A stretch of 64,000 nucleotides of DNA from an uncultured Candidatus Pelagibacter sp. (GCF_943788075.1 NZ_CALSOW010000005.1:1-64000); one strand, 5' to 3'; positions 27,432 through 36,574 are shown, counted from the stretch's first letter. The notes: generated from the letters alone by a model not told the origin. Numbers and translations: made by a program.

Positions 27432-28410
27432 TTATTTTCTTTCAAAAATTCTCTAATATTTTTAGCTGGGTAACCCATAACTTTAATATTATCAGGTATA
27501 TCTCTTATAACTCCGACTCCCACCTGCAATCTCAACATTATTACCAATTTTTAAATGTCCTGAAATTCCAACTTGCCCTCCAATTCTTACATTGCTACCA
27601 ATTGTGGAGCTTCCAGCAATTCCTACTTGACCAGCTATAATTGAATTTTCTCCAATTTTAACGTTATGAGCTATATGAATTTGATTATCTAAATACGTAT
27701 TTTTACCAATATGAGTATTTGACATTGAGCCCCTGTCTATAGTCGAACCACAACCAATTTCACAATTATCTTCAATTAAAACAACACCTATATGGGGATA
27801 TCTTAAATTTGATTTGTTATTTGGAAAAAAACCAAACCCATGTTTTCCAATAGTGCAATTATCAAGAACTTTAACATTTTTTTTAATTAAAGTATTTCTA
27901 ATGACTGTGTTTGAACCAATAGAACAGTTGTCACCAATAATAACATTTTTTTCAATAATCGTGTTATGTCCTATAGAACAATTTGAACCAATTGATAACA
28001 TTTTCACCAATTAATACATTTTTACCATACTTTACAAAATCGTTGAATTTAGTTTGATCAATTTCTTGAACAGTATCATCAAAACTATCCTCTATTGAAT
28101 CTGGATAGAATTTAGCTGTAATAATGGAGGTTGAAACTAAAACATTGTCTACTATTATTGGTTTACAGTTTTTAGGTAATTCTTTTTTTAAAATTTCTGT
28201 TGTTAAACAAAAAGTTGCTTTTGTATTATTTGCTACTGACTTGTATTTTTGTGAATGAAAAAATGTAATTTCATTTGATTGAGAGTTTTTCAAATCTTTA
28301 ATGTCATTAATAAATAAATCTTTGTTTATTTCTATATGATTTAGATTCAAATCTTTTAATATATCAACTAATTTAAAAGGACCGTGATTTTTAAAAAAAG
28401 GATTAACCAT
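27428..28410 (-). CDS. lpxD: UDP-3-O-acyl-glucosamine N-acyltransferase, two frameshifts
   Basis: Adds the second 3-hydroxyacyl chain in lipid A synthesis. About 327 aa. Start taken at MVNPFFKNHGPFKL, after the ORF-track MLKAN. The N-terminal uridine-binding domain includes ITFFHSQKYKS; the beta helix of hexapeptide repeats follows, with the catalytic-region LDNQIHIAHNVKIGENSIIAGQVGIAGSS. An extra base near 28003 breaks GENVIIGSNCSIGHNTIIEKN, and another near 27522 hides GVIRDIPDNIKVMGYPAKNIREFLKENK. It lies after fabZ, not before it as in most proteobacteria. Confidence 0.93.
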
Positions 28411-28461
28411 GTTTGCTTTTAACAAAGCAAAATATAATAAGTTATCAACAATTATTGCTAT

Positions 28462-28908
28462 TTATTTCTTATCTACGATAGTAGCTGACCACATTGCATC
28501 AGCCATTTTTTTGTCATCCACAAAAGCTTCGCCTTTATATTTCCAAACTCTGCCGTGAGATCTTATGGCTTCAACTTTTAATAATAATTTGCAGTCAGGA
28601 ATGACAGGGCTTCTAAAACGAGCTTTTTCAACACCCATTAAAAAAACTAGTTTATTCTCGTATGTAGATTTGTCGATACCATGTGCTGTTAAAGCAGCAG
28701 CTGTTTGACCAAAAGCCTCAACGATAAGAACTCCTGGCATAACTGGTTGTCCAGGGAAATGTCCTTGAACAAAAAAACTATTCTTTTTAACATTAACTAT
28801 TCCAGTAGCAGAGGTTAATTTTTTGATATCATTAAGCTCATCAATTAATAGCATTGGATCTCTGTGAGGAAGTAAATTTTCGATTTCACTTTTATTTAAA
28901 TTTATCAT
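28462..28908 (-). CDS. fabZ: 3-hydroxyacyl-ACP dehydratase FabZ
   Basis: Dehydrates 3-hydroxyacyl-ACP in fatty acid elongation and so competes with LpxA/LpxD for substrate. 148 aa hotdog fold. Signature LLPHRDPMLLIDEL near the start, catalytic His in QGHFPGQPVMPGVLIVEAFGQTAAA with the Glu following. It is directly after ompH (no gap) and 51 bases before lpxD. Confidence 0.96.
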   Translation of the reverse strand: MINLNKSEIENLLPHRDPMLLIDELNDIKKLTSATGIVNVKKNSFFVQGHFPGQPVMPGVLIVEAFGQTAAALTAHGIDKSTYENKLVFLMGVEKARFRSPVIPDCKLLLKVEAIRSHGRVWKYKGEAFVDDKKMADAMWSATIVDKK

Positions 28909-29430
28909 TTATTTTATGTCTATATTTTCAATTTTTTTATCAATTAGTGTAATCAAATTTTTTGTAATATCATAGTCTTTACTTGCAATAAAAATATTTT
29001 TTTTATCTAGCAAAATAGAAATTGAATTTTCTGTCATATAATTTTCAATTATTGGGTTTATCATTTTTATAAAGTTCAAAATATTTCTATTTCTTTTATC
29101 TTTAAATTCTTTAATTTCCTGAATTTTATTTTTTTTGTAACTTTGAAATTCAATTTGTAATGATTTTAATTCTTTATTTATTTCTTCATTGGTGATGAGG
29201 TTTTTTTTTGCTATTATTTTTTTTTCTTTATCTCTAAAGTTTTCATCGCTAATTTTAAATTTATCAATTTTTAATTTTTCCTCTTTTTTTAACTTTTCTA
29301 AAAGTGATTTGCCTGCAATAGAATTAGATAAGATATAGTCAATATCTACATATGAAGTTTTTACATCCGCTTTTAATGCATTAAATGATAGTAACGAAAG
29401 TATTAATATGAAAAAAAATTTTTTAAACAT
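28909..29430 (-). CDS. OmpH/Skp-family periplasmic chaperone
   Basis: Periplasmic chaperone for unfolded outer-membrane proteins, 173 aa. Signal peptide at 1-21 (FFFILILSLLSFNALKA), then VDIDYILSNSIAGKSLLEKLKKEE and a long charged, Lys/Glu-rich coiled coil (about 45-125), ending with a compact beta part (ENYMTENSISILLDKKNIFIAS). That layout matches Skp. It lies 4 bases after bamA, its functional partner, as in most Gram-negatives. Sequence itself is low in complexity, so position is a main part of the evidence. Confidence 0.87.
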   Translation of the reverse strand: MFKKFFFILILSLLSFNALKADVKTSYVDIDYILSNSIAGKSLLEKLKKEEKLKIDKFKISDENFRDKEKKIIAKKNLITNEEINKELKSLQIEFQSYKKNKIQEIKEFKDKRNRNILNFIKMINPIIENYMTENSISILLDKKNIFIASKDYDITKNLITLIDKKIENIDIK

Positions 29431-29434
29431 TGAA

Positions 29435-31678
29435 TTAAAAAGTTGTACCTAAATTAAATCTAAATGATTCAGTCTTATCTCCGGTTACTTTTGTAATTGG
29501 ATAAGCCAAACTAAAATTCATAGGACCTAATGGACTCATCCAATCAAGAGCAACACCAATAGAAGATCGAATGCCATTACCTTTAATAGATGAGTCATAA
29601 TCCACACCCCATATATCGGCTGCATCTGCAAAAATTAAGAAATCTAGTTTTTGTGACTCTTCAAATAAAAAAGGTACATTTGATGCAAAATTAATCGAAT
29701 ATGCATAATTTCCACCAATAAAATCGTCACCATCTTTAGGGCCCACTCTTCCCCTTTCAAAACCTCTTAATCTACTTGATGGAATATTTATTCTTTCAGA
29801 TAGTTTTATATCTTTATTATTTAATGAATTTGCAGTTTGAAAATAAAAAGAAATAGAAGAAAAGTTATTTTCAAAAAAATCAAAATAGTGATCATAATTA
29901 TAATAATTTTTTAAAGTATTAGTGTCACTTAAAATTGGTAAATCCAATGAATAGAACGATCTAAATCCAGAATTTGTTTGAAATTTTTGATTACGTTTAT
30001 CATAATTAAAATCTAATTTGATAAAAGAATCCCAATAATTTCCTTCTTGAGCTTGTTGTTGTGCTGATGCCGTACTATTAGTTCGAATTACTTCATAAAA
30101 GTTAGAATTAGACAATCCCAAATAAAAATCATTGAGGTATTCAAAATTAGTACCTATAATCAAACCAGTTTTGTTTGTTTTGTAACCAAAATTTTGGTAG
30201 TTATCATTTTCACTAGATTCAGCGGATATATATAGAGTTTTATCTGTATTATTAAAATTTGGATTGGTAACTGAAAACTTGCCTTTAAATGTCTCACTTG
30301 TTAATTCAAAATTTGTATCAAGGCCAATTCCATTGCCTAAAAAATTATTTTCTTTAACACCAAAACCAAAAGATCCACCAGAAGTACCGGCACCAGCTGT
30401 AGCATAAATTTCACCAGTAGGTTTTTCTTCTACAGAAATATTAATTGTTTTAGTGTTATTATCCTCATTAATTATAACTTTAGATCCAACTTTTTTAAAA
30501 AAATTAAGACTTTTAATATTGTTAATAGATTTAGTTACTAAAATTTCACTAAAAGGATCACCCTCATCAAGCAATAATTGATTACGAATAACATTTTCAG
30601 CAGTGATTGTATTTCCAGTTATATTTATTCTATCAACAAAAATTTTTTCACTTTCTTCAACTGTAAATTTTAGGTTAATTAAGTTATCTTCTATATTTTC
30701 AGTTACATTAGCTTTTATAAATTTGTACTGCTCAAGAGTTGTAATAGTATCAATTTCATCAAGAATCTTATCAATTTGATTAATTGAATATGCTTTTCCC
30801 TCAGTTTTTATAAATAGTTCTATTATAGGACTAAAATTTTTTTCATCAAAATCTGAAGGTAAATCTAAATCTAAATTGCCAAAAAAGACTTTGGGACCAG
30901 AATTAATATTAAAAATCAATTCAAAATTATTTGAGTCAATAAGTTTAGCAAATGAAGAATTTATTTTTACATTGTAATATCCATTATTTTTATAAAAATT
31001 TTGTAAAAGTCTTTCATCAAAAGAAACTGAATTTTGATTTAAATATTTTCTACCAGAGATAAATTTCCAAAATTTATATTCTGAACTTGTTATAATTCTA
31101 TGAAGTTTTTTATCTTTAAAAACTTTATTCCCTATAAAAGTGATCTTTTTAATTTTTGATTTTTTTCCCAAATCTATATTATATGTAATGATAACTAAGT
31201 TATTTTTTGTCTCTTCGACTAAAATTTCTAAATTAGAGTTGTAATAACCTAAATTTTTTAAAATATTTTCAATTTTTAATTTTTCTTTTTTTAATAAATT
31301 TTCATTGAAAGATGATCTAGACTTAATAAAGGTATCCTGTTTTATTAAGTCTAAAATTCTATTACTTTTTATTCCATTATAATTAACGTTTTCAATAATA
31401 GGATTTTCTTCAACATTAATTAATAAAATTTGATCTTTGAAATTAACAACTATGTTTTTAAAAAAATTAGTTTCATACAAATCATTTAATATATTGTTTA
31501 ATTCAATATCATTAATTTCATCATTTTTACTTACAGAAATAAATAATCTTATAGTTTCATCCGTAATCCTGTCATTTCCAGTTATTTCAATTTTATCTAT
31601 AGTATTGGAAATTGCTTTTGATGATAACAGCATCAAAAAAATAAAGACAAATTTTAAAAAAGTAAAAATTGAACTCAT
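29435..31678 (-). CDS. bamA: Outer-membrane assembly factor BamA
   Basis: Central pore of the BAM complex that inserts beta-barrel proteins. 747 aa. Signal peptide (1-25), then POTRA repeats (IDKIEITGNDRITDETIRLF; IENVNYNGIKSNRI; KIKKITFIGNKVFKDKKLHRII; ADRINITGN-like VDRINITGNTITAENVIRNQL), then the Omp85 barrel from about residue 415, with GTSGGSFGFGVKENNFLG and conserved SRLRGFERGRVGP near 640. It ends in a terminal Phe (FRFNLGTTF), the usual C-terminal barrel signature. Lies 5 bases after dxr; rseP, usually between them, is missing. Confidence 0.95.
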   Translation of the reverse strand: MSSIFTFLKFVFIFLMLLSSKAISNTIDKIEITGNDRITDETIRLFISVSKNDEINDIELNNILNDLYETNFFKNIVVNFKDQILLINVEENPIIENVNYNGIKSNRILDLIKQDTFIKSRSSFNENLLKKEKLKIENILKNLGYYNSNLEILVEETKNNLVIITYNIDLGKKSKIKKITFIGNKVFKDKKLHRIITSSEYKFWKFISGRKYLNQNSVSFDERLLQNFYKNNGYYNVKINSSFAKLIDSNNFELIFNINSGPKVFFGNLDLDLPSDFDEKNFSPIIELFIKTEGKAYSINQIDKILDEIDTITTLEQYKFIKANVTENIEDNLINLKFTVEESEKIFVDRINITGNTITAENVIRNQLLLDEGDPFSEILVTKSINNIKSLNFFKKVGSKVIINEDNNTKTINISVEEKPTGEIYATAGAGTSGGSFGFGVKENNFLGNGIGLDTNFELTSETFKGKFSVTNPNFNNTDKTLYISAESSENDNYQNFGYKTNKTGLIIGTNFEYLNDFYLGLSNSNFYEVIRTNSTASAQQQAQEGNYWDSFIKLDFNYDKRNQKFQTNSGFRSFYSLDLPILSDTNTLKNYYNYDHYFDFFENNFSSISFYFQTANSLNNKDIKLSERINIPSSRLRGFERGRVGPKDGDDFIGGNYAYSINFASNVPFLFEESQKLDFLIFADAADIWGVDYDSSIKGNGIRSSIGVALDWMSPLGPMNFSLAYPITKVTGDKTESFRFNLGTTF

Positions 31679-31683
31679 AAATA

Positions 31684-32844
31684 TTATGCAATCATTTTGT
31701 TAATTGTTGATTGTAATTGATTATTCAATAAAATTATTGAGTTAATATTTTTTAATTTACTCTTTCTATAATTGTTGAATTTTTTCATACTAATCAGTTT
31801 TTGAAGAAGCCTTACTATATCAGTAAAATAAATTTTTTTTAATAAAAAATGGTTAACCAAAATATCATTGGCTAAGACAATTACAGTTTCTAAGGAAGAT
31901 TCCTTATTTTTAAGCTTTTTTATAATCTTTATTGATGGAAATTTATTCAAATCGACTTTTTTAAGATTTAATAAATTTAATTTATTAAGATTTAATTTAT
32001 CTGTTTTAATTTTTTTATTTTGATTCTCGTATAGTGAATTAAATATAGGAATTTTCATGTTAGTGTCATGTGCAATAATTTTTACCATTCCATCATTAAA
32101 CTTTATAATTGCATGAACGTATGATGAAGGATGCACCAATATATCCAATGATTCATATTTTATATTAAATATTTTTTTTGCCTCTATAATTTCAAAAACT
32201 TTATTCATCATAGTTGCTGAATCTACAGATATTTTTTTTCCCATCTTCCAATTTGGATGATTAATAGCTTCTGAAATTTTAATATCCTTAAATTTATTTT
32301 TTGGAGTATTGATTAGGGGGCCTCCAGAAGCTGTTAAATATATTTTATTCACATTAGAAATTTTATTACCTTGTAAAGAATAAAAAATTGAAAAATGCTC
32401 AGAATCTACTGGAATAAAAGATGTTTTAAATTTTTTAAGATCTTTTTTTATTAAGTGCCAACCACAGATAATTGCTTCTTTATTTGCAATAGCTATTTTC
32501 TTTGTAAATTTAATAATTTTTATTGTTGGTGTTAAACCATTAATCCCAGAAATTGAGCTCATCACATAATCAATCTTTTCATTAAAAATATTATTAAAGG
32601 ATTCGTAATTATTAAAAATTTTAATTTTACCCAATTTATTTTTTGATAAATTAAGATATGATTTTTTATCAGTTATGATTAAATTTTTTACTTTTAGAAT
32701 TTTTGCTTGTTTTAAAATTTCTTTATAATTTTTATGTGCTGTAAGTAAAATTACATTAAAGTTTTTTTTATCTTTTTTTATTATTTCTATTAATGTTTTG
32801 CCAATAGAACCAGTTGACCCAAGTATAGCAATCTTTTTCTTCAT
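31684..32844 (-). CDS. dxr: 1-deoxy-D-xylulose-5-phosphate reductoisomerase
   Basis: Second step of the MEP pathway, DXP to MEP with NADPH. 386 aa. NADPH-binding ILGSTGSIGKTLIEII at the N-terminus, IANKEAIICGW, metal/substrate region PVDSEHFSIF, TASGGPL, and SVDSATMMNKVFEIIEA are all seen. Its product feeds IspDF (8.8 kb). Directly follows cdsA with no gap. Very Lys/Asn/Ile rich. Confidence 0.96.
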   Translation of the reverse strand: MKKKIAILGSTGSIGKTLIEIIKKDKKNFNVILLTAHKNYKEILKQAKILKVKNLIITDKKSYLNLSKNKLGKIKIFNNYESFNNIFNEKIDYVMSSISGINGLTPTIKIIKFTKKIAIANKEAIICGWHLIKKDLKKFKTSFIPVDSEHFSIFYSLQGNKISNVNKIYLTASGGPLINTPKNKFKDIKISEAINHPNWKMGKKISVDSATMMNKVFEIIEAKKIFNIKYESLDILVHPSSYVHAIIKFNDGMVKIIAHDTNMKIPIFNSLYENQNKKIKTDKLNLNKLNLLNLKKVDLNKFPSIKIIKKLKNKESSLETVIVLANDILVNHFLLKKIYFTDIVRLLQKLISMKKFNNYRKSKLKNINSIILLNNQLQSTINKMIA

Positions 32845-33537
32845 TTAAAATAATTTTAGTAAAAAATACGAAAATGGTATTGCAAATAAAACACCATCTA
32901 CTCTATCTAAAACTCCTCCATGACCAGGTAGTAATTTACCTGTATCTTTGATTTTTGCTTTTCTCTTAAAAAAAGAAACAAATAGATCGCCTAATTGGCT
33001 AATCAATGAAATTAATAAACTAAACAAAATATTAGTTAAATTAAATTCTAAATTCAAATAACCAAAATTTAAGAATAAAATTAATGGAATAATTGAAAAT
33101 ATAAACGAACCAACTGTTCCTGATATTGTTTTATTTGGACTAATTTTTGATAATTTTTTACCACCTATTAATTTACCAAAAACATAACCACCAATATCTG
33201 TAAAAAAACATATGCTAATTATGTATAGAAAAAAAATAGGACCTTCAGATCTATGAATTTCAAACGAGAGATTACAAAATACAAAAAATACATAACAAAA
33301 AGTTATGATATTTAAGCTAAGAAATCTAAAATTAAATGTTTCAGATAAAGTTTTCTTTTTTAATAGCTGCAGTGATATTAATTTTGAAAATATATTGTTT
33401 GCTTCAATATAGATAAGAATACCAAGTAACAAAATTGAAAAAATAAAAATATATTTATGACTAAAATTGATGAAAAATAATAAAAACAATAAAACAATTG
33501 AAGTGATTATTCTTTTTAATAAATTTTGTGACATCAA
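32845..33537 (-). CDS. cdsA: Phosphatidate cytidylyltransferase
   Basis: Makes CDP-diacylglycerol in the inner membrane, precursor of phospholipids including the PgpA branch. 230 aa with several membrane helices. The CdsA signature is present near the C-terminus: SQLGDLFVSFFKRKAKIKDTG and LLPGHGGVLDRVDGVLFA, with catalytic Asp residues. Slightly shorter than usual at the N-terminus. Overlaps uppS end by 4 bases. Confidence 0.94.
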   Translation of the reverse strand: MMSQNLLKRIITSIVLLFLLFFINFSHKYIFIFSILLLGILIYIEANNIFSKLISLQLLKKKTLSETFNFRFLSLNIITFCYVFFVFCNLSFEIHRSEGPIFFLYIISICFFTDIGGYVFGKLIGGKKLSKISPNKTISGTVGSFIFSIIPLILFLNFGYLNLEFNLTNILFSLLISLISQLGDLFVSFFKRKAKIKDTGKLLPGHGGVLDRVDGVLFAIPFSYFLLKLF

Positions 33538-34208
33538 ATATTACCAAAGTTTCTTTTAATTTTTTTGTATTTTTTGATGATTTTAATATAGTCTTTTTCA
33601 TCAAAATCAGGCCATAATTTTTTTTCAAAAAAAATTTCGGCATAAGCCAATTGCCATAGTAAGAAATTACTTAATCTTTTTTTATCGCCTGTTCTGATCA
33701 ATAATTCAGGGTCTGGAATATTTTTTGTCTGTAGATACCTTGTTAAATTTTTTTCGTTTATTTTGTCACCATTTTTACTTAATTTCTTAAAAGCATCTAA
33801 AATTTCAAATTTTGAACCATAATTTAGTGCAAGATTAATTTGAAGTCTTGTATTTTTTGATGTTTTCTTTTCTGAATGATTTAGAAGTTTATTCAATTTT
33901 GTTGAAAACTTTTTTACGCCAACAATATTGAGTTTAATATTTTGTTTATTAAGTTCTTCAATTTTTTTGGATAGGAAATTTTCTAGTAAATCAAACAAAA
34001 AATTTATTTCATTTTTTGGCCTATTCCAATTTTCTGTAGAAAAAGCATACAATGTTAAATATTTAATTTTTTGTCTAATAGTTTCTTTAATGATTTTTTC
34101 AACTGTATTAAGACCTGCTTTATGACCCTCGTTTCTAGAGTTTTTGTATTTTAATCCCCACCTTCCATTGCCATCCATAATTATGGCCACATGATTGAGC
34201 GGGTTCAT
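33534..34208 (-). CDS. uppS: Undecaprenyl diphosphate synthase
   Basis: cis-Prenyltransferase that makes the C55 carrier for peptidoglycan and surface glycans, 224 aa. Catalytic-Asp motif HVAIIMDGNGRWGLKY near the N-terminus, LTLYAFSTENWNRPKNE, and PELLIRTGDKKRLSNFLLWQLAYAEIFF near the C-terminus are all canonical. It lies one base after frr and upstream of cdsA, the standard order. Confidence 0.96.
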   Translation of the reverse strand: MNPLNHVAIIMDGNGRWGLKYKNSRNEGHKAGLNTVEKIIKETIRQKIKYLTLYAFSTENWNRPKNEINFLFDLLENFLSKKIEELNKQNIKLNIVGVKKFSTKLNKLLNHSEKKTSKNTRLQINLALNYGSKFEILDAFKKLSKNGDKINEKNLTRYLQTKNIPDPELLIRTGDKKRLSNFLLWQLAYAEIFFEKKLWPDFDEKDYIKIIKKYKKIKRNFGNI

Positions 34209-34209
34209 C

Positions 34210-34761
34210 TTATATGGTCATTATTTCTTTTTCTTTTAAAGAAACCTTTTCATCAACTACCTTTATATGATCATCTGTAATTGTTTGAACATTTTTTTCA
34301 GATGATTTTTCATCATCTTCTCCAATTTCTTTTGCTTTTAAAAGTTTTTTTAAATCCTCATTTGCCTCTCTTCGAATGTTTCTGATAGAAACTTTACATT
34401 TTTCACCAATTGATTTTATTAGTTTTTTTAATTCTGTTCTTCTTTCCTCATTAAGTTCTGGAACAGGAAGCCTAATCAATTGGCCATCTATCTGGGGATT
34501 TAAACCTAAGTCTGATTTTTTAATTGCAGCATCAACTAACGGGACATTGCTTGAATCCCAAACTTGAATATTAATCATTCTAGGCTCAGGTGTAGTTATG
34601 CTGCCAACTTGATTGATGGGCATTTGCTGTCCATAAACATCAACTTTAACTAAATCTAGCATTGCAGCGTTTGCTCTACCAGTTCTAAGTGAAGAAAGTT
34701 CTTTTAAAAAAACCTCAATGGCTTTATCCATTTTGATATTGTAAGACTTTTCATCAAACAT
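34210..34761 (-). CDS. frr: Ribosome recycling factor
   Basis: Splits ribosomes from mRNA after termination with EF-G. 183 aa with conserved LSSLRTGRANAAMLDLVKVDVYGQQMPINQVG near residue 25-57, PRMINIQVWD, and IRLPVPELNEERRTELKKLIKS, and a helical C-terminus. It follows tsf immediately (stop of tsf then ATG of frr); pyrH, which usually separates them, is missing. Confidence 0.96.
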   Translation of the reverse strand: MFDEKSYNIKMDKAIEVFLKELSSLRTGRANAAMLDLVKVDVYGQQMPINQVGSITTPEPRMINIQVWDSSNVPLVDAAIKKSDLGLNPQIDGQLIRLPVPELNEERRTELKKLIKSIGEKCKVSIRNIRREANEDLKKLLKAKEIGEDDEKSSEKNVQTITDDHIKVVDEKVSLKEKEIMTI

Positions 34762-35613
34762 TTACTCTCCAATCTTTATTCTATAAAATTCTTTTATTTT
34801 TAAATCAGCAATTGAAAGCTCTTTAACTATATCCTGAACCTTTTTTTTAGGTTCCATAACCCAAGCTTGTGTTAAAAGAGAATTTTCCTCTTTAAATTTA
34901 TTCATTTTTCCTAAGCTGATTTTTTTCGCAATATCATCTGGTTTTCCAGAATTTTTTAGTTCTTCTGTTACAAGCTCTTGTTCTTTGTCAACAATTGATT
35001 GATCAATTAAATCTGAAGTGAGAGCTAATGGGTTAGAGGCAGCAATATGCATAGATAATTGTTTTCCAAAATTTTTAACTACTTCAGAATTATCTTTTGT
35101 TTCTAATGAAACAATAACTGCTAGTTTTGATATATTATCTTTAACAACTGTATGCAAATAATGATTGTTTACTGTTCCAGAATTTTCAATCGTTTTTGCT
35201 TTACCGATTGTAATTTTTTCACCAATTTTAGCAATTAATGCTACAACATTGTCCTCAACTGTTTCATCATTTTTCATTTTAGAACTTTTTAAATCATCTA
35301 AATTAGAGTTTTTTTTATTATTTAATTCACTAAGTTCTTTAACAAAATTTGTGAAATCTTCATTTTTTGCAACGAAGTCTGTTTCACAATTTACCTCAAT
35401 AACTGATGTTTTGGTTTCGTCACCACTTACAGCAACAACACCTTCTTTTGCATCTCTAGACATTTTTTTTGAAGCTTTTGAAATTCCTTTTACACGTAAA
35501 ATTTCGATTGCTTTATCAATGTCGCCACCAGACTCTTTTATTGCAAGATTGCAATCTTTAAATCCTGCGCCAGTTGCTTCTCTTAATTTTTTAACATTTT
35601 CAATATCACTCAT
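34762..35613 (-). CDS. tsf: Elongation factor Ts
   Basis: Nucleotide exchange factor for EF-Tu, 283 aa. N-terminal UBA-like part ([37 protein letters not shown]) and core signature [15 protein letters not shown] are clear; the dimerisation region [14 protein letters not shown] and final helix ([17 protein letters not shown]) follow. Lies one base after rpsB, its partner in almost all bacteria. Confidence 0.97.
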   Translation of the reverse strand: MSDIENVKKLREATGAGFKDCNLAIKESGGDIDKAIEILRVKGISKASKKMSRDAKEGVVAVSGDETKTSVIEVNCETDFVAKNEDFTNFVKELSELNNKKNSNLDDLKSSKMKNDETVEDNVVALIAKIGEKITIGKAKTIENSGTVNNHYLHTVVKDNISKLAVIVSLETKDNSEVVKNFGKQLSMHIAASNPLALTSDLIDQSIVDKEQELVTEELKNSGKPDDIAKKISLGKMNKFKEENSLLTQAWVMEPKKKVQDIVKELSIADLKIKEFYRIKIGE

Positions 35614-35614
35614 A

Positions 35615-36445
35615 CTAGTTTAAGGTCTCCTTTTTATCTTTAGAAAATTTTTGTTCTAATTTTTCTCTATCAATTTCTTGAACAGTTTTTCCTTGAGTTT
35701 TTTCTTGAGTTTTTTCTTTTGTATCCTGATTAGGTTCTTTTTTTGGTTCAGGAGATGGAATTGAACTCTTAGCGTTATTAATAGTTTCTTTGATTAAATT
35801 ACAATAAAGATCTATAGATCTACGAGCATCATCATTGCCAGGTATTGGATAATCAATATTATCAGGGTTAGAATTACTATCAAGAATCGCAATTATAGGT
35901 ATTCCTAATTTTACTGATTCTGCGATTGCTAGTGACTCATAATTTGTATCAATTATGAAAACTAAATCAGGAGTTTTTTTCATTTCAGCTATACCACCTA
36001 GTGATCTTTCAAGTTTATCTTTTTTTACACTCATTTTAAGCAGTTCTTTTTTGGTAAAACCTCTATTTTCCGAAACTAGATCAGCTTCATATTTTTTCAT
36101 CTTTTTAATTGAACCCGATATAGTTCCCCAATTAGTAAGCATACCACCAAGCCACCTATAATTTACAAAGTACTGGTCAGTTTCTTTAGCAACTTCTGCA
36201 ATAGCCTCTGATGCCTGTTTTTTAGTTGAAACGAATAAAATTTTACCGTTGTTAGCTATCGTTGAATATATTTTCTCTAAAGCAACTTTAGTTAATTCTA
36301 ATGTTTGTGTTAAATCCATAATATGGATTGAGTCTCTTTTCCCAAAAATATATTTTTTCATTTTTGGATTCCATCTTAAAGTTTTGTGTCCAAGATGAAC
36401 GCCTGCTTCTAATAATTGTTGTATTGTTATGCTAGGTATTTTCAT
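35615..36445 (-). CDS. rpsB: Ribosomal protein S2 with charged C-terminal tail
   Basis: Small-subunit protein S2, 276 aa. Core is canonical ([72 protein letters not shown]). After about residue 225 there is a 50-residue Lys/Glu/Gln-rich tail ([13 protein letters not shown]) with no obvious fold. Starts an operon with tsf, frr and envelope genes. A GC-rich leader can pair with its own ribosome site. Confidence 0.96.
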   Translation of the reverse strand: MKIPSITIQQLLEAGVHLGHKTLRWNPKMKKYIFGKRDSIHIMDLTQTLELTKVALEKIYSTIANNGKILFVSTKKQASEAIAEVAKETDQYFVNYRWLGGMLTNWGTISGSIKKMKKYEADLVSENRGFTKKELLKMSVKKDKLERSLGGIAEMKKTPDLVFIIDTNYESLAIAESVKLGIPIIAILDSNSNPDNIDYPIPGNDDARRSIDLYCNLIKETINNAKSSIPSPEPKKEPNQDTKEKTQEKTQGKTVQEIDREKLEQKFSKDKKETLN

Positions 36446-36450
36446 ATTTA

Positions 36451-36497
36451 TTCCCGGTTAAGCCACCACAGTAATTTCCAATTAAGGACCGGAGGTA
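36451..36497 (-). promoter_or_regulatory. Candidate autoregulatory leader of rpsB
   Basis: On the minus strand the leader carries TCCGGT (including 36488-36492) and ACCGGG (including 36454-36458), which pair over six bases including one G-U, and the second arm overlaps the ribosome site GGGAA just upstream of the ATG. Pairing would hide the ribosome site. Such feedback by S2 is known in other bacteria; here it is inferred from structure. Confidence 0.5.
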
Positions 36498-36538
36498 TAA
36501 AACCAACAACTGTGTGCGTGTTAATTAAAATTAAGCAT

Positions 36539-36567
36539 TATTTACTAATAATTCATGAAATTAACAA
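36539..36567 (-). promoter_or_regulatory. Candidate promoter for the rpsB operon
   Basis: Minus strand TTGTTA (36562-36567), 17-base spacer, TAAATA (36539-36544). It predicts a leader of about 85 bases containing the structure above. It lies between the dnaE stop and rpsB; the match to consensus is moderate. Confidence 0.4.
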
Positions 36568-36574
36568 GTTTTAT

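Noticed and set aside
35165-35623. 152 aa plus-strand ORF opposite tsf
   Set aside because: Shadow of the strongly supported tsf on the other strand; composition (Phe/Ser/Leu rich) is that of the complementary frame and it resembles no family.
36517-36534. Palindromic TTAATTAAAATTAA between dnaE and rpsB as an operator
   Set aside because: Pure A/T sequence of this kind is expected often by chance in this genome; symmetry is imperfect.
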